This document shows positions 12,560 to 27,237 of a DNA stretch of 64,000 bases, one piece after another. Location: positions 51,356,001 to 51,420,000 of the forward strand of contig NC_091010.1 of assembly GCF_041146395.1 (NCBI RefSeq), given 5' to 3'. The first letter of the stretch is position 1. Each line of letters starts with the position of its first letter. The stretch is from Eulemur rufifrons. Taxonomy: Eukaryota; Chordata; Mammalia; Primates; Lemuridae. The notes beneath the pieces are model-generated. The model did no database searches. It was not told where the DNA came from and worked only from the letters and a program-made list of their open reading frames with translations. Position numbers and translations under genes: made by a program.

Positions 12560-13250
12560 ATAGCGGTTTGGGGCAATTACACTATTGCATTTGATTTAAA
12601 TTCCTATGATTCTAATATTTCATGAATAAATATGATGTTTGCTTTAGATTTAAGGAAGAAATCTTTTATTTTTTTTTTTTTTGAGACAGAGTCTCACTTG
12701 TTGCCCAGGCTAGAGTGAGTGCCATGGCGTCAGCCTAGCTCACAGCAACCTCAAACTCCTGAGCTCAAGGGATCCTCCTGTCTCAGCCTCCCGAGTAGCT
12801 GGGACTACAGGCATGCACCACCATGCCCGGCTAATTTTTTCTATATATATTTTTAGCTGTCCATATAATTTCTTTCTATTTTTAGTAGAGATGGGGTCTC
12901 GCTTTTGCTCAGGCTGGTCTTGAACTCCTGAGCTCAAACGATCCGCCCACCTCGGCCTCCCAGAGTGCTAGGATTACAGGCGTGAGCCACCGCGCCCGGC
13001 CAAAATCTTTTATTAAGTTAATGGATTTTACTATTCCTACCTTACTAAAAAAGGGAGAGTTTCATCAAAACATTTTAACATTTTTTGGGTTGTCTTGTTT
13101 TCCTTCTCCTTTAATCATAGCTACGAATTGTATTAATGGATTTTTCTAATGTTAAGCTCTTTTTAACTTCCTGGTACATTTCCAAGTAATCATCATATGA
13201 TATTGTTTTAAAGTATAGTTGTATTTTATTTTATATTGCTCACCTAGAAT
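12560..13250 (-). mobile_element. Old LINE-1 ORF2 fragment split by an Alu
   Basis: Antisense ORF2 text continues on both sides of an Alu: left 'aatatgatgtttgctttag' and right 'ttaagttaatggattttact', joining across the target duplication. The flanks beyond (12240-12560 and 13250-13320) look L1-like but are too decayed to be sure. The Alu inserted after this L1 was already in place. Confidence 0.6.
12671..13001 (-). mobile_element. Alu SINE, strepsirrhine type (Alu-1)
   Basis: Full-length dimeric Alu on the minus strand: poly(T), 'gagacagagtctcac', the right arm, the A/T linker (about 12838-12872), the left arm, ending at the complement of 'ggccgggcgcggtggc'. Flanking target duplication 'aaatcttttatt' lies at 12659-12670 and 13003-13014 (the last two bases are ambiguous with the T run). 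The linker form marks a strepsirrhine subfamily. No gene. The 65-codon frame at 12740-12937 is Alu antisense/sense noise. Confidence 0.95.
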
Positions 13251-13319
13251 ATTTCCATATATTTATATGCTATACTGGTTTCTAAGTATATATCTCCAGC
13301 TGAGATTCATGACCTGAGT

Positions 13320-14144
13320 AGTCTATAGATTTATTCTCATTACAAAACACTCTTATATTGTGTTCCATTTGATGATATTTTAAATTATACACATGTAAGC
13401 ATGATCTTGAAATATGTGTCAACACCTTACAACTGAGAACTTGTATCAGAGTCCAATGTCCTAGTTTGCCCTTGTGCTAAAGATGGAGTTGTCACCAAGG
13501 ATAGAGTTTTAAAAATGACAACATGCACAGAAAACAGCAGGTAGAAAAAAGTGAGATAATTAAGTCATTTCTAAAGAACACATTAATATAGGTAGAAGAA
13601 GCCCAGCAGAATTTATTATGGCATTTAATAATTTATAAAAGTTACGTGTATATGCATGTGTGGATCAGAAATCCTTAGCACTTCCTGTACATCCTGGGAC
13701 TCACTGTAGACTAAATGAATAGAATCCATGAAGTTGGGGTTGGACATCAGAATTAAAAAATTAAAATCTTTACAAGAATTCTAATGTTCAGCCAGGAATG
13801 GTAACTACAGATGTTGATTTTTGCCTTTGTATATACTAATTTATAAAAATAAATGTAGTTATAAATAGGCAAGAAAGATATTGTCTGCCTCTATTCTAGC
13901 AATAAAAGGTAAAATACCATTTAATACATACTTTCATATTACCACAAAGCTAATTTATTTTCATGCAAACTAGGCCTATCTACAAAATTGTTGTATGGCA
14001 CCTGATTGAAATTGGTTTTTGAAGAGTACAAGATTGCTCATTAGCAGAGTTTTTGGAAAACTATGAGTTCCGATGATTTATAATTAGTAAACCAAACCTT
14101 GACATTATTAGTAATTCTTTTAAAAATATATTTACATGAACAGG
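13320..14144. other. No gene or clear repeat seen
   Basis: A/T-rich sequence without recognisable domain or repeat family. Confidence 0.35.
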
Positions 14145-14555
14145 TGCTCTGGTTTGAATGTTTGTATTTGCTCCAAAATTCATGTTAAAACTTAAACCCC
14201 AATGCAACAGTATTAAGAGGTAGGACCTTTAACATGTAATTAAGTGATGAGGGCCGAGCCCTCATGAATAGGATTAATGACTTTATATAACAAAAGGGCT
14301 GGAGTGAATTAGCTAGACCCCTTTTTTGGCCTTTGCTTTACACCATGTGAGGACATAGCATTCGTCTCTTCAGTAGGATACAGGGACAAGGGACCATTTT
14401 GGAAGCCCGGATACCAGGACCTCATCAGATGCCAAACCTGCCAGTGCTTTAATCTTGGACTTCCCAACCTCTAGACTGTGAGGAATAAATTTCTATTGCT
14501 TATAAATTACCCAGTCTTAAGTATTTTGGAATAACAGCAGAAATGGACTAAGACA
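14145..14555 (+). mobile_element. MaLR solitary LTR, MLT1A-like
   Basis: A 411-base solo LTR starting 'tgctctggtttgaatg' and ending 'aatggactaagaca'. Landmarks in order: 'ccccaatgcaacagtattaa', 'gagccctcatgaatagga', 'caccatgtgaggacata', 'aatcttggacttcccaacct', 'gaggaataaatttctattg' (with an AATAAA polyadenylation signal) and 'aaattacccagtcttaa'. Both ends are present. A 5-bp target duplication could not be recognised, as expected of an insertion this old. No internal region adjoins it. Confidence 0.85.
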
Positions 14556-15411
14556 GCGGCATAGTCATTATCAGTATTCTTAAATTTAAAAAGAGAGAAA
14601 ATAAACCTTTCTTCTATTAACTACCAAACCACTTACTTAATGTTATGGTTGAAATTATATGTCTAAGAATGTATTATTTTATATTTTATCTTTTTATGCA
14701 TTTAATTTGCATAAATTTGTTCTTGGGTTTAAGGTAAAACAGCCATAACTATTGAGTTTTCACCAATTTTTTTGTTTGTGTATATATATGTAATATATTA
14801 AATATATAAATAAAATTTCTGAAAGATTTATTTTTCTTAAAAAATGTATATGTTGGAAAAATCTGAGAATTTTTTTCTGTACGTTTTTGCTGTATGCTAT
14901 CTTTGTTTAACTTTGTTTTTAGGCTCCTTTTTGATCAAAATGCTTTCTGAATTTTATTCAGTTCTTATAACTTAAATAATAGAAGAATCAGCTCATCCTT
15001 GATGGTATAAATTCTGGTTCTTTTGGGGGGAGAGTGCTAAAACTATAACTATCTCTAAGTTAGCTGTACATTTATACACTCAGGTATCTATCTTCCATTG
15101 TGAATATCTCCTCTAGATTTTCTAGCTTATTGTTAAATATTTAGTATCTACTTATAATTTTTCAAAGAGCTTATACATATTTAGTTATATTTTCTTTATC
15201 ATTCTTAATGTTAGTGTTAGTACTTTATGTTCTTTTCTTCTTTTTCTCTCTCTCTTAACCATTTCTGGGAGATTGATCAGAATTATCTTGAAAGATATAA
15301 TCCATGTCATTAATTTTTGCATTCGATTTTTAAATATTTAGTGTCATTTAACAAACATTTTGATATACATGTTCTTCTACTCTGTATGTATGCTAAACTA
15401 AAATACCATAG
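14556..15411. other. No gene or clear repeat seen
   Basis: Very A/T-rich interval (for instance atatatatg repeats near 14780-14810). No assignment. Confidence 0.35.
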
Positions 15412-15775
15412 TACAGGCATACCATGTTTTATTGTTCTTTGCTTTATTGTGCTTTGCAGTCATTGCATATTTTACATATTGCAATTTTGAGTAAGTCTAT
15501 CAGGCCATTTCCCAGCAGCATATGCTCACTTTGTGTCTCTGTGTCACATTTTGGTAATTCTTGCAATATTTCAAATTTTTTTCATTATTATTATATTTGT
15601 TATGGTGATCCGTGATCAGTGGAACCATGCTCGTATAAGACTTAACATTTAACTTAATCAGTAAAGACTGCGTGTGTGTTCTGAATGCTCCACTGACCGG
15701 CCGTTCCCCCATCTCCTCAGGCTCACCTGTTCCCTGAGATACAACACTATTGAAATTAGGTCAAGTAACCCAGCA

Positions 15776-17580
<1,805 letters not shown>

Positions 17581-17796
17581 CAATTCTTAGCAATAAAATA
17601 TTTTAATTATGATATGTACATTATTTTTCTAGATATAATGCTATCGCACACTTAGTAGACTACATCGTAGTATAAACACAACTTTTACGTGCACTGAGAA
17701 ACAAACAAACAAAAAAATTGTGATTTGCTCTATTGCAACACTTGCTTTATTGTGTAGATCTGAACTTGAACCCACAATATCTCTTGGGGGTGCCTG

Positions 17797-19284
17797 TATT
17801 TATTTTCTCTTGTTTAAAGCTCAGTTCTTCTCATCCTTAGATATGTAGTGTCACTAACTTAAAGTTCATGGGATTTACAATACCCTGATATTTGTATCTA
17901 AAAAAAAGTAAAAGGATGAAGGAAACAGAAACTGTTTAGGTTCAGAGAGGTGAAAAGAGCTCATAAAAATAAAGCAATGTAAAAATAGAAGAAAGTTGTT
18001 AGAAAAATATCTTTACTTAATCATTTATTTGCTCAAGAGAATCTTCTGAAATGCCTATTATACAAACCTCTTGGTAGAGGGTTGTATAAAAATGCTTTTA
18101 AATCAATGTCTGTAATACCAAGGAATTTATAAAGTAGCAATTGTTGATATATATTTTCCAAAAGACATCACCATTATAAAAATAAAAGCAATAGAAATTG
18201 GGTGGACATAGTGTCAGTTTGAAAAAAATTCACTGTAATTTTCATAATTATAAAACCAATTTGGTTATGTATATGCACATATATTTGAAGGGAATACCAG
18301 GGCACAAAATAATTTGAATACTGGAATATCCATATGCATTTTACTTCAACACATTAATTATTCTAAAGTGATTTACAAATCCTATGTGCCACATGAATAC
18401 TAAACAAGTAAACTCAAAAGTGGAAGTCCTAATGGAAGTCAGTATTTTAAATGTTATATAACTAGAATATTTACATATGGTTGGATAAGAAGGAATTTAA
18501 AGTGCCCAAACTCTAATCAGTGGGAAATTTCTAAATATTCCCTTGATCTAAAACAATGGAAAGTTTAGGTGTTAGATATATTTTTTTTTAAAAAAATCTT
18601 GTTTGTTTGTTTGTTTTAAATATCCTGGGAACTCAGCTAACATTTTGTGCTCCAAATGGTCCCACAAAAAAACCTTAAAAATACATACATATAATTGTTC
18701 CTGACAAGGCAAAAACTAAGCCAGCTTATAATTAAATACTTGCACATGCAAATAATTCTACTGTAATTGCTAAACTAGCCTCGTTAATTGTACCTTTAAT
18801 CACAGAGGGAGCAGACTTTAGACCACAAAGACGTTCATCTGTGCTTCTAATTGTTTCTCTGCTGAGAGTAACTTGCAACAATTTCTAGGAGTCCTTGAGC
18901 TTGGTTGGAATAAATTTATCAGATTGTGTCTCTTTGTAGTAGGAAAGCCAAATCCTAACACTGAGCCTTGCATAAAATAGGTACTTGAGGTATATTTGCT
19001 AATGGATCAGTTTATTGAGGCAGACAATAGAGACGTCTGAGTTCCATCAGTAAGGCAGCCGTTGAGAGGGCAGGAGCGAATACAATAACAAAAGTTTTAC
19101 TCTCTACCTGTGTGCCACAGATGAAGTTTGATTAGAAGATCGCTTGCAATTTGACTTTAGAATTGTTTTCCACAAGAGTAAGCCAAAGAGCCTGAAAATC
19201 TGCCTACAATTTTCTATTGACTTCTGTGTGTCTAAACCTGTATCATTAAAAATGATAGTAACTTAGATGTTCATGGACCCTTCA
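17797..19284. other. No gene or clear repeat seen
   Basis: A/T-rich interval with a (TTTG)n tract at about 18599-18618. No domain-bearing frame. Confidence 0.35.
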
Positions 19285-19600
19285 TGTGGTTACTCTCCTT
19301 ACAGATAAAGTAACTGTGACCCAGAATTGGTGACTTGGCCAAGGTCATCTTGGTGCCAGAACTAGCTATGCTGCTATTTTCTCTGGATCTATAGATATAC
19401 TCTTGATTGGAGCTTTTCATATAAGGCGGAAGCCCAATGGCCTTATCCCAGCCTAAAGTATTAATGTTTTCCACACAATAAAAGCCTAGATACTCAAAGC
19501 ATAAAATGACCTTAAATTTTCACAGTTAACATTTTCCCACCTTATTTCACAGACGTGGAAACTGAGGACCTAAAAATAGTAGCAATTGCCCTAAGGTTGT
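19285..19600 (-). repeat. Two MIR-type core fragments
   Basis: At 19300-19360 'acagataaagtaactgtgac' and 'gacttggccaaggtcatct' match the antisense MIR core, and at 19545-19600 'cacagacgtggaaactgagg' does so again. Each is short, so they are given as one entry; boundaries are approximate. Confidence 0.55.
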
Positions 19601-22600
19601 ATATAATTTATGTTTATAATAATGCCATTATCAATGAAAAGTGAAACTATGCTTCATTTGCATTCTTAACTAAGGCAGGGAAATGCTAATACATTTTAAA
19701 TTAACTTTCCCATTGGCCAGCTATATATTTGAATGCTTTTATTTTTCTATTAAGTAAAAATTTAATTATTCACATTACTCTAGCCTGAGACAATTGCAAT
19801 CAATGATATATTGCTGATGTGATCCTAGTGGAAATAATTAAATATATAAAGTGTTTATCTCAAGGGGTCTGCAACTCAGTATTTCAAGAGATAGCCATAA
19901 AAAGCTGAATTTCAGATTTTTATCAAAATCCTTAAGTATTGTAAACTTCAGACACATTTCTTCCGCTCTTGATATCAACATGTTTTCGCTGAAACCTTTA
20001 AAATAATAGTAGCAAAATTAGCTCATTATGCAATTCTGTGCATTTTTTCAGCTTTATGTTAGTTTTCAGACAAAAAATGTTAAATAGAAGAGTCAGACAA
20101 GTATTTCTCTGATTATCTTCCTTAGGGGAGGGTTCTGTAATCTTACGTGTGGGATCATGAAAGAAGGTTTCATTTCAAGTTTCTGCTTAGTAATTCTGAC
20201 TCTGTCGTCATCATCTTCTTGACCACAATGGAGGGAAAGGTTGGTCAAACCTGGCAAAGCTATGGGCAAGGGGGTAAGCAGTGGCAGTGGTTTCAGATGA
20301 ACACTTAATTTGGTGACAAAGAAGGGGAAAACATCCAAAGAAGCAAACAATCACCATTTATGGAAAAATGGTAATTTGTTTTTAAGCAGCTCTGTTGCTG
20401 CTCTTTGGTAATAAGAAGGGAAAGAGAGAAAGATGAAAAGATAGCCCTAAGATTCATTCCTCCTAAGATGAAAGGCAGGAGAAGAAAAAGAAAAATGTGT
20501 GTGTGTTTATACTGTTTTATATTCTTGTACCATTTGATTCCAACTTGATAACAGAGGTTGGAGTAGAGAGAATAGGATCATCTAATAAGATGTTTCTCAT
20601 TGAAGTTTTGTGGTACCCTTACTGGGTGATCTAGAAGCATGGAGGCTTAACCCAACAGGATAAGGGTAGAGGCGAAATTTGGCTGACAGCTGCTTGCCAT
20701 TGGGCCAGTGCTGAAACAAAGTCAGTGCGGCTGATTGACGTAGCTGGGACAGCATTTCTGGATCATGGACATTGAAGGCTCCCCAGGAACTCCTTGTCAG
20801 GGTAGGGTAGTGACTTTGCTGAGGCTGAGTTGTTCATAGCAAAAGGGAAAATTCAAGGAGGAACTGATCTGCTTCTGGGAGAGTAGGATGGGTCAACGGC
20901 TTCTGCTCCAACCCAGTCCCTTCTGCAACCGCCTTGGGCATCTATAATGCCAGGAAGAGGATTCAGGAGAAAGGAATCTACTGTACTAATGTTTTCTATG
21001 GTGTATGAAACACCAATTCCCAGATAAGCCATTTTTTAAAATGCACAATTAAAGAAGAAGTAACACTGCCGATTAAATGTATATATCATTTTCATTTAGA
21101 TTGTGCATTTTATACTTACTGAAATGAATCTTTTAAACTTATATATAGATATTGATTGCTATCTTACATCTGTCTTATGCATATATAATAAAGTAAAATA
21201 AATAGGTTTGAGATGTCCTAAACTTTCTTTACATTCAGAATTTTATTTTTTTGAATCACTCTTTAACTCAGAGTCATCACTATATTTTTATATAATATCT
21301 CCCTTTTTGCCATTGAATGTGTTTATAATGTTATCTAGAGTTTCTTATCTAGGGCTCTAATACCCAGCCTCTCAGCAAGTTTGCTGATGCTGGTGCCTTA
21401 CCAGAAAGTGGCAATGAAAGGTTTTCAGACAACAATCAGTTATTGGAAGGGCAAAAATTCCTTCTTCAGATGATCCTTAAATGGTTTCTAGAATGAAACG
21501 TCCAGGGGTTGCAGTTGTCTAGTCCTGTCCTGCCACCAGGAATCATGACCAAGTCTGTGCATGCCCAGGCTATGAACAACCACCGCATTATGACCTTCCC
21601 AGCTTACAGAAATTATAAGATTTCAACCTGATTTCTGAGACTGAAATATGAACAGACTGATAAAACACACTGAATTAGCTCAAGCATCAAGCCATCTACC
21701 TTCTATTTTTTAGTAAAGGAAAAGCAAACATAATATAATAAAAACAAACCATTCTTTTTTTCCACATTCCCCCACTTACAGCCCTGGTTCTTGCTGAGTC
21801 TAACATGTTTGCCTGCTTTTTCTTTTGAAATCAGGGAAGAGCTCTTTGTGTTACATTCAAGTGGCTTTACATTAGACTTTTCATTTGAATCCAATTTTGT
21901 GAATGATGTCAAGGCTTTTACTCCAAATTTTCACTCATCTCTGGGTCAGTGTGATCTCCAAGGAAGCCCCTGATAATGCACACAGTGTAAAGTGGTGTCA
22001 TCCGCAGTTCAGCAGAGTTGAGGTTCTGAGCAATTGCAGTGAAAGTGGCATGATTTGTTTTTCTTTTCACACTCACAGGCAATATCCCTCTCCACCAATC
22101 ACCCCAAAATAATTTACAGAAAGCTTCTCCAAGTCAGGATTTTTAGTCTACTGTAATCCAAATGTATTCTCAGTGTGCACCAAATGGAAGCTTCTGGAAC
22201 TCTCTGGCTCCTTTTGGTAAGCTGCCAATTTGGCCCACAGTGGGTTCCCTGAGCAGGGATTTGGAATAGGGTGAGTGAGGAGATAAGAGAAAATGTTGGC
22301 CAGCTGCGTGTACTCTGTGTGTACACTGCATATGAGTAATTATGCAAAGAATTTGTGCCCTGTTTTAACCATATATATTCCAAAAAGTGTCTCTCCTCTC
22401 TGCTTTCCTGTTTCATTCTTTTAGAAACTTTTCTAGCATTCTTCAGACTCTATTTTACTTTTTTCATTTATATAATATAGGAGAAAGGAGTAGATAACAC
22501 CATGCTGTACAAAAATAGTAGATAATTCATAAAAATTTTGATAACTCAATCATTAAATGATATATTGATAAACTATTATATCACTCTTCAATAGCTGGAA

Positions 22601-22636
22601 AATGATTGTTGCATTTCCACTGGTCACAACAGTTTT
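19601..22636. other. Three kilobases without a certain feature
   Basis: No repeat I can name with confidence and no coding signal. The 60-100 codon frames here overlap one another on both strands and show no domain. The part at 20640-20960 has the composition of an old interspersed repeat but I cannot assign it. This is the longest apparently repeat-poor interval in the window. Confidence 0.35.
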
Positions 22637-22651
22637 CAGGAAACATATCTT

Positions 22652-22987
<336 letters not shown>

Positions 22988-23002
22988 CAGGAAACATATC
23001 TT

Positions 23003-24049
23003 AAGCACAACACCCAACTTACATACATTTAGAATGAAAAATAAATGCATGTAAATGAAAGAGGAAGCCTAGGACATGAAAAGGGACATGATTTGGGGGC
23101 GGGGGTGAATTCCATTCATCCTCATGGACTTGTTTTTTGCCCCTAAACAGCTTACTGCTTTGGCAAACTGGCTGCATTTCCTGCGTGTGGCTAACACACC
23201 ATATGGAGGTCTTAAAACTTTTGTTCCCAACGTGATTCCTCCACGTAGCTTAATCTCTTCAAAAGTACCATGGCTCTCTCTGACCACTGCTCTTCAATAA
23301 CACCACTGCCAAATCCAGCTTTACCTGTATGTCACTTTCCTACTTTGACTCTTTGATCCTTTTCAGATAGAGGCCTGTTTCTAACTCACCATATCCAACC
23401 CACCAGCCATAGGCAAAGTGCTGGAGGATACAAAAGGACACAGAAGGCACCTTCCTGTTCTCAGTAGCTCAAAATATAGTCAGATAAGTACAAAATACAT
23501 AGTCAAACAAAACAAAATAAATGAGTTTATGCCAAGTCTTCATTCCTGAATATGCACCACTGAGCTCTATATAGTACAAAGAGATGGTTTATTTAAAAGT
23601 TTCGTGGTCAAATGCATTTTGGAAATGCTACCTTATTATATTTCAGTTTTCTTGAAATTCATAGTGCAGATTAGTGTATTAAAAGACCTAAGAAACTCTG
23701 TCTTACAAATACCAATTTAACTTGGTGAGTGCTGATGTTGCCTCAGGTTATCTGACTATGGGGCCCTAGTAAATGTGTAACACATGATAATAGTCCAGAC
23801 AGGAAGACAGGAGTCGTCCAAGAGAGGTAAATACTATGTGGAATACATCTTGGGTGTTATTTCCATAGTTATAAAATCTAGGTGATGTCTCTTCCTCAAA
23901 ATACTCAGGTAGCTGCCCTTCTTTCAGGACAAGGCTTTCCCTGTTCTTGCCACTAACTGCCTCCCACTCAATCCTGCTATGCATGTGTACTGCCGTTCAC
24001 TTTGCCTTGCACTTCTCCATCTCATCTACCCTGCTCTGTCACCCGGGAG
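23003..24049. other. No gene; possible old repeat debris
   Basis: At about 23410-23530 the order 'gctggaggataca', 'caccttcctgttctc', 'aaacaaaacaaaataaatga' resembles the first part of the old high-copy repeat also seen at 36505 and 58060. The rest is unassigned and non-coding. Confidence 0.35.
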
Positions 24050-24450
24050 GCTGATCTCTGCGATCAACATCGACCAACCTGCTGGGTTTTGCCAACAGGG
24101 GACAGAAGAAAAATGTTAGAGAGTGAAAGAATGAGAGGGTGGGGTAATTGTTCCCTGACCCCTCTCCTTGCCAGGCTGTGAGTTGGCAATGGATCCATTC
24201 TCCTGTCAGAAGCCCAGACTCCTGCCAGGCAGCCTTCTCCTACAGCTGCAAGTGTCTCCAGGTTTTAATGACTTCCTCTCCCCGTGCCTCTACCTGTCTT
24301 AACTACTTCCTGCTATTGCTAGTCCTAGGGTGCTCCACCAGCCTTTGCTGGATCCATGAATCCCTCCCAAAGCCTGTAAAAGTCTCCACTAGACTCTCTT
24401 TAGTGACCCTTGTTAGCCTATCATTTGTTTCCTGCTAGGACCCATCCTGT
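24050..24450 (+). repeat. Old interspersed repeat, copy A (family not named)
   Basis: This stretch and 42985-43480 appear to be two diverged copies of one dispersed repeat. Here the landmarks are 'cttgccaggctgtgagttgg', 'tgctattgctagtcctaggg', 'tgctccaccagcctttgct' and a terminal 'gtttcctgctaggaccc'. The layout resembles a solo-LTR-like mammalian repeat ending in gtttcctgccgggaccctg, but I do not recall its name. The 96-codon frame here is not a gene. Confidence 0.5.
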
Positions 24451-24454
24451 ACAC

Positions 24455-24790
24455 TTTGGGACCATTTCCCAATCATCTCTGCAGCCATGCACCTTTGTAC
24501 TTCTTCCCCATGCTGTTCTGGGAGGCCGGAATGACATTTTATTCATTTTCTAGCTCTAGACATCTAGACATCATCTTATCTATTCAAGGCCCATCTCAAT
24601 TGTCACTTATTGTTCTTTCACTTTTCCTGCTCTCAAAAATGAGAATTACTCCTTGTTCCAGGTTCCCACTTACGTTAATCAGATTGTTCTCAGGCTTTGT
24701 CCCACTGGTTCCATCCTCCACACCATTCAGCACAATATATTAAGTTAGCAAGTTCTCTATGTGGATTTGTTGAATTGAATTGAGGGTGAG
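24455..24790 (+). repeat. L2 LINE 3' fragment
   Basis: Matches the L2 3' region: 'cccatgctgttctgggaggc' (family: gctgttccctctgcctggaatg), 'caaggcccatctcaattgtc' (family: agctcaaatgtcacc) and a 'gtggatttgttgaattgaat' terminus (family: aaatgtttgttgaatga). Old and non-coding. Confidence 0.6.
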
Positions 24791-25371
24791 AAGGTGAGAC
24801 ATTACATATAGCAGATAGATGAATATAAAAGATTAGATCTATTTCTCGGGATTTAACAACTTTCTCCATTCCCACCTGTGTGGTTCATGTTTTTTGTAAT
24901 GTGTTTGATGAAGACAAAAGTAAAAAGCCAAACTGTCTATCACTTAAGCACTGTAGAAAGAAAAAAAAATGTATTACTCCTTTCAACAGTATTGTTATTA
25001 TAGAAAAATTACTACGCGTCAACAAGAGATGGGTCTCAGAAAATTATTAATATCAGTGTTCCACTGTATAAACATAACATGCTTTGAAAAACTAAGCCTC
25101 CACCATCCCATGGAAATCCTGTCCAGTCCAGCTGATGACCTTGGGTAGATTCTGCTCCTTTTTTCTCCACCGCGGGTGTGAATCATGAAATTGGACTGGA
25201 AAATCAGATTACTCAATCACAGTAGTTACAGCAGTGGTTCAGGAACCATCACGTTATTCAAATGGGACTATAAAACTCCTATCTAAGATGTTGCCAAAAC
25301 TTTTGAGAGAAATATTCTCTTGCTTTAGGATTTGTAAGTTATCAAGCTGACAGTCATCTTTTAGTCAAGAT
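24791..25371. other. No gene or clear repeat seen
   Basis: Unassigned; no domain-bearing frame. Confidence 0.35.
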
Positions 25372-25720
25372 AGGATGAGTTATGTTACAGTAACAAACCC
25401 CCCAAAATCTAGATTATCACCTCAAAGATTTATTTCTGTATTTATCTATCACACAAAGTCCATTGTCGTTCCAAGAAATTCTCCACATGGTGACTCATGT
25501 ATTCAGTTTGATTAAACATCTCATCGCCGACCTGCACCATTGGTGGCACGTGGCCTCTTTTGTCAATATTGCAGGTGAAACAATGCTCGGTCAATGTTAC
25601 AGGCAAAATGATACGGGGTGCTGGGGGACATTAAATATGAGCTTTTCACTACATCTGCCTGCTAGTGACACATGCCACTTCCTTTTGCAGCACACTATCC
25701 AGATCTAGTGACACAACCTG
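25372..25720 (+). repeat. Possible old interspersed repeat, unassigned
   Basis: Text such as 'gttacagtaacaaaccccc', 'cctcaaagatttatttctg', 'agtgacacatgccacttcc' follows the plan of a known dispersed mammalian repeat (aacaaacaaccccaaaatctcagtgg ... tttatttctt ... agtgacacatgtcacttc). I recognise the plan but not the family name. 49880-50270 has the same plan in more decayed form. Confidence 0.4.
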
Positions 25721-26376
25721 CCTAACAGCAAGAAAAACGAAGATGAGTATTACTGCCTCTTCTACAGCTTCTGACTTTTTGTAATCATCCCATATACATG
25801 TGGATACAGCCTAACAATGGAGCCAAGTAGCATGTAGCAAAGTCCAGAGTTGTAGACAAAAATTTCTGATGAAAACAGTTAAAGCCTGAACCAGGCCATG
25901 CTAAAGCCATGACATATTGCATACAAAAAATCTGAAGCCATGCTTATGTATTTGTGCATGTTTATGCATGTTCATGTGTCTGTGTATGTCTTATGCACAT
26001 TAAGCATGAGAAATAGACATGTGCCCAACTGCATATGAGGCATGATAAAAGTAAAGAGGAAAAGAAAAATTGGCCGAGAAATCCAATTTTAAAAATTGTC
26101 ACGGAATTAATGCTGCTGTTGTAGAAATTTGTCCACATGTAGTTCTCTATTCTCTGTGACATGGGTGACTAAGCAAGGTAGAAATAGGAGAATTAGACTT
26201 CTATAGCTAATTAGAAACTAGAAGGCAAAGCCAGACTTAGCCTTTATTTAAACTTACAAATCTTTGAGGGGAACAATTTGGCTGTGGCTTGTTGAGACAC
26301 ATGACATGCTGCCAAAAGAAGTCATAGGTGACAAGCTGCCCTCTAGCTTTGACACCATCTAATAGTGTTTCAGTCC
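25721..26376. other. No gene or clear repeat seen
   Basis: Unassigned. At 25940-26000 there is a run of tgcatgtttatgcatgttcatg-like text, a degenerate ATGC-type simple sequence. Confidence 0.35.
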
Positions 26377-26406
26377 ATTAAAACCCCTTATGAAAGGGGT
26401 TTTAAT
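26377..26406. repeat. Perfect 13-bp inverted repeat (hairpin)
   Basis: Left arm attaaaacccctt at 26377-26389, four-base loop at 26390-26393, right arm aaggggttttaat at 26394-26406. Pairing is perfect. It lies just before a MIR and is not part of a recognised element. Confidence 0.85.
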
Positions 26407-26424
26407 ATTTAAATTCTAATAACA

Positions 26425-26585
26425 ATAGTTGGCCTTTATTGAGTACCTACTATGTCCCAGGCACTGTGCCAAGTACTTTGCTTAAATTATCTCAGTTAAA
26501 TCTTACTAGATGATATTTTTGTATTATATAAATCAAAATATTGAGGCATAGAGAAGTTATATAATTTAAAGAAGACTTATGAGAA
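26425..26585 (-). repeat. MIR SINE
   Basis: Antisense MIR with clear landmarks: 'tttattgagtacctactatg', 'ccaggcactgtgccaagtac', 'ttgaggcatagagaagttat'. One of the better preserved MIRs here. Confidence 0.8.
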
Positions 26586-26989
26586 ATTATGACCTGACTG
26601 ATAGAAATTAAGAATTTGTGTGTAAAACCAAATTGTACCTATGCATTTACATTTTAAAAGGCTTGCTTAATGTTCACCATGTGTTACAAATGGCATCTGG
26701 TAAAGTAACTTTTGAAAAAAATTACTACTTTTGGATTTTTAAATAAAAAGCTCTATTTTTGAGATAAGAAAAGCCATGAATGGAAACTGCTTTTTTCTTC
26801 TTCAAATCCTCCCGGAGCTGAAGTCTCATAATGTAGCCTAATATTGAGCAAAATACCCAAAATGGAAGTAAATAATATTGCCTGCTAAACTTGGAAAACT
26901 GAACTAGAAAACTAGAGGGCCTCATGAGTCCTAAGCTCATTTTGATAAAATTTCCTTGGCATGAGGTTACACACAAAGTCTTTTGTATT

Positions 26990-27195
26990 AAATAGCCTGA
27001 ATTTGAATTCTTCCCTACCCACTCAACTAACTGTGGGACTGTCTCCAAGTTAGTTAATATTTATAAATCTCAGTTTTCTCACCTGTAAAATGGAAATGAT
27101 AGTAATACTAATAGCATTTATCCTTCAGACTTCTTATAATAAATAAGATGATCAATGTAAAATGGCTTATCACCCTGCCTGACATAAGGGAACTC
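26990..27195 (+). repeat. MIR SINE
   Basis: Sense MIR: 'cctgaatttgaattcttccc', 'tgtgggactgtctccaagtt', 'ctcagttttctcacctgtaa' and 'aaaatggaaatgatagtaat', ending near 'cctgcctgacataa'. Confidence 0.8.
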
Positions 27196-27211
27196 ACAAA
27201 ATTTTGACTGC

Positions 27212-27237
27212 CATCATCATCATCATCATCATCATCA
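27212..27237. repeat. (CAT)n microsatellite
   Basis: About eight and a half uninterrupted CAT units directly after the MIR tail. Translation of the minus strand would give a run of Asp, which explains the open frame there; not a gene. Confidence 0.95.
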
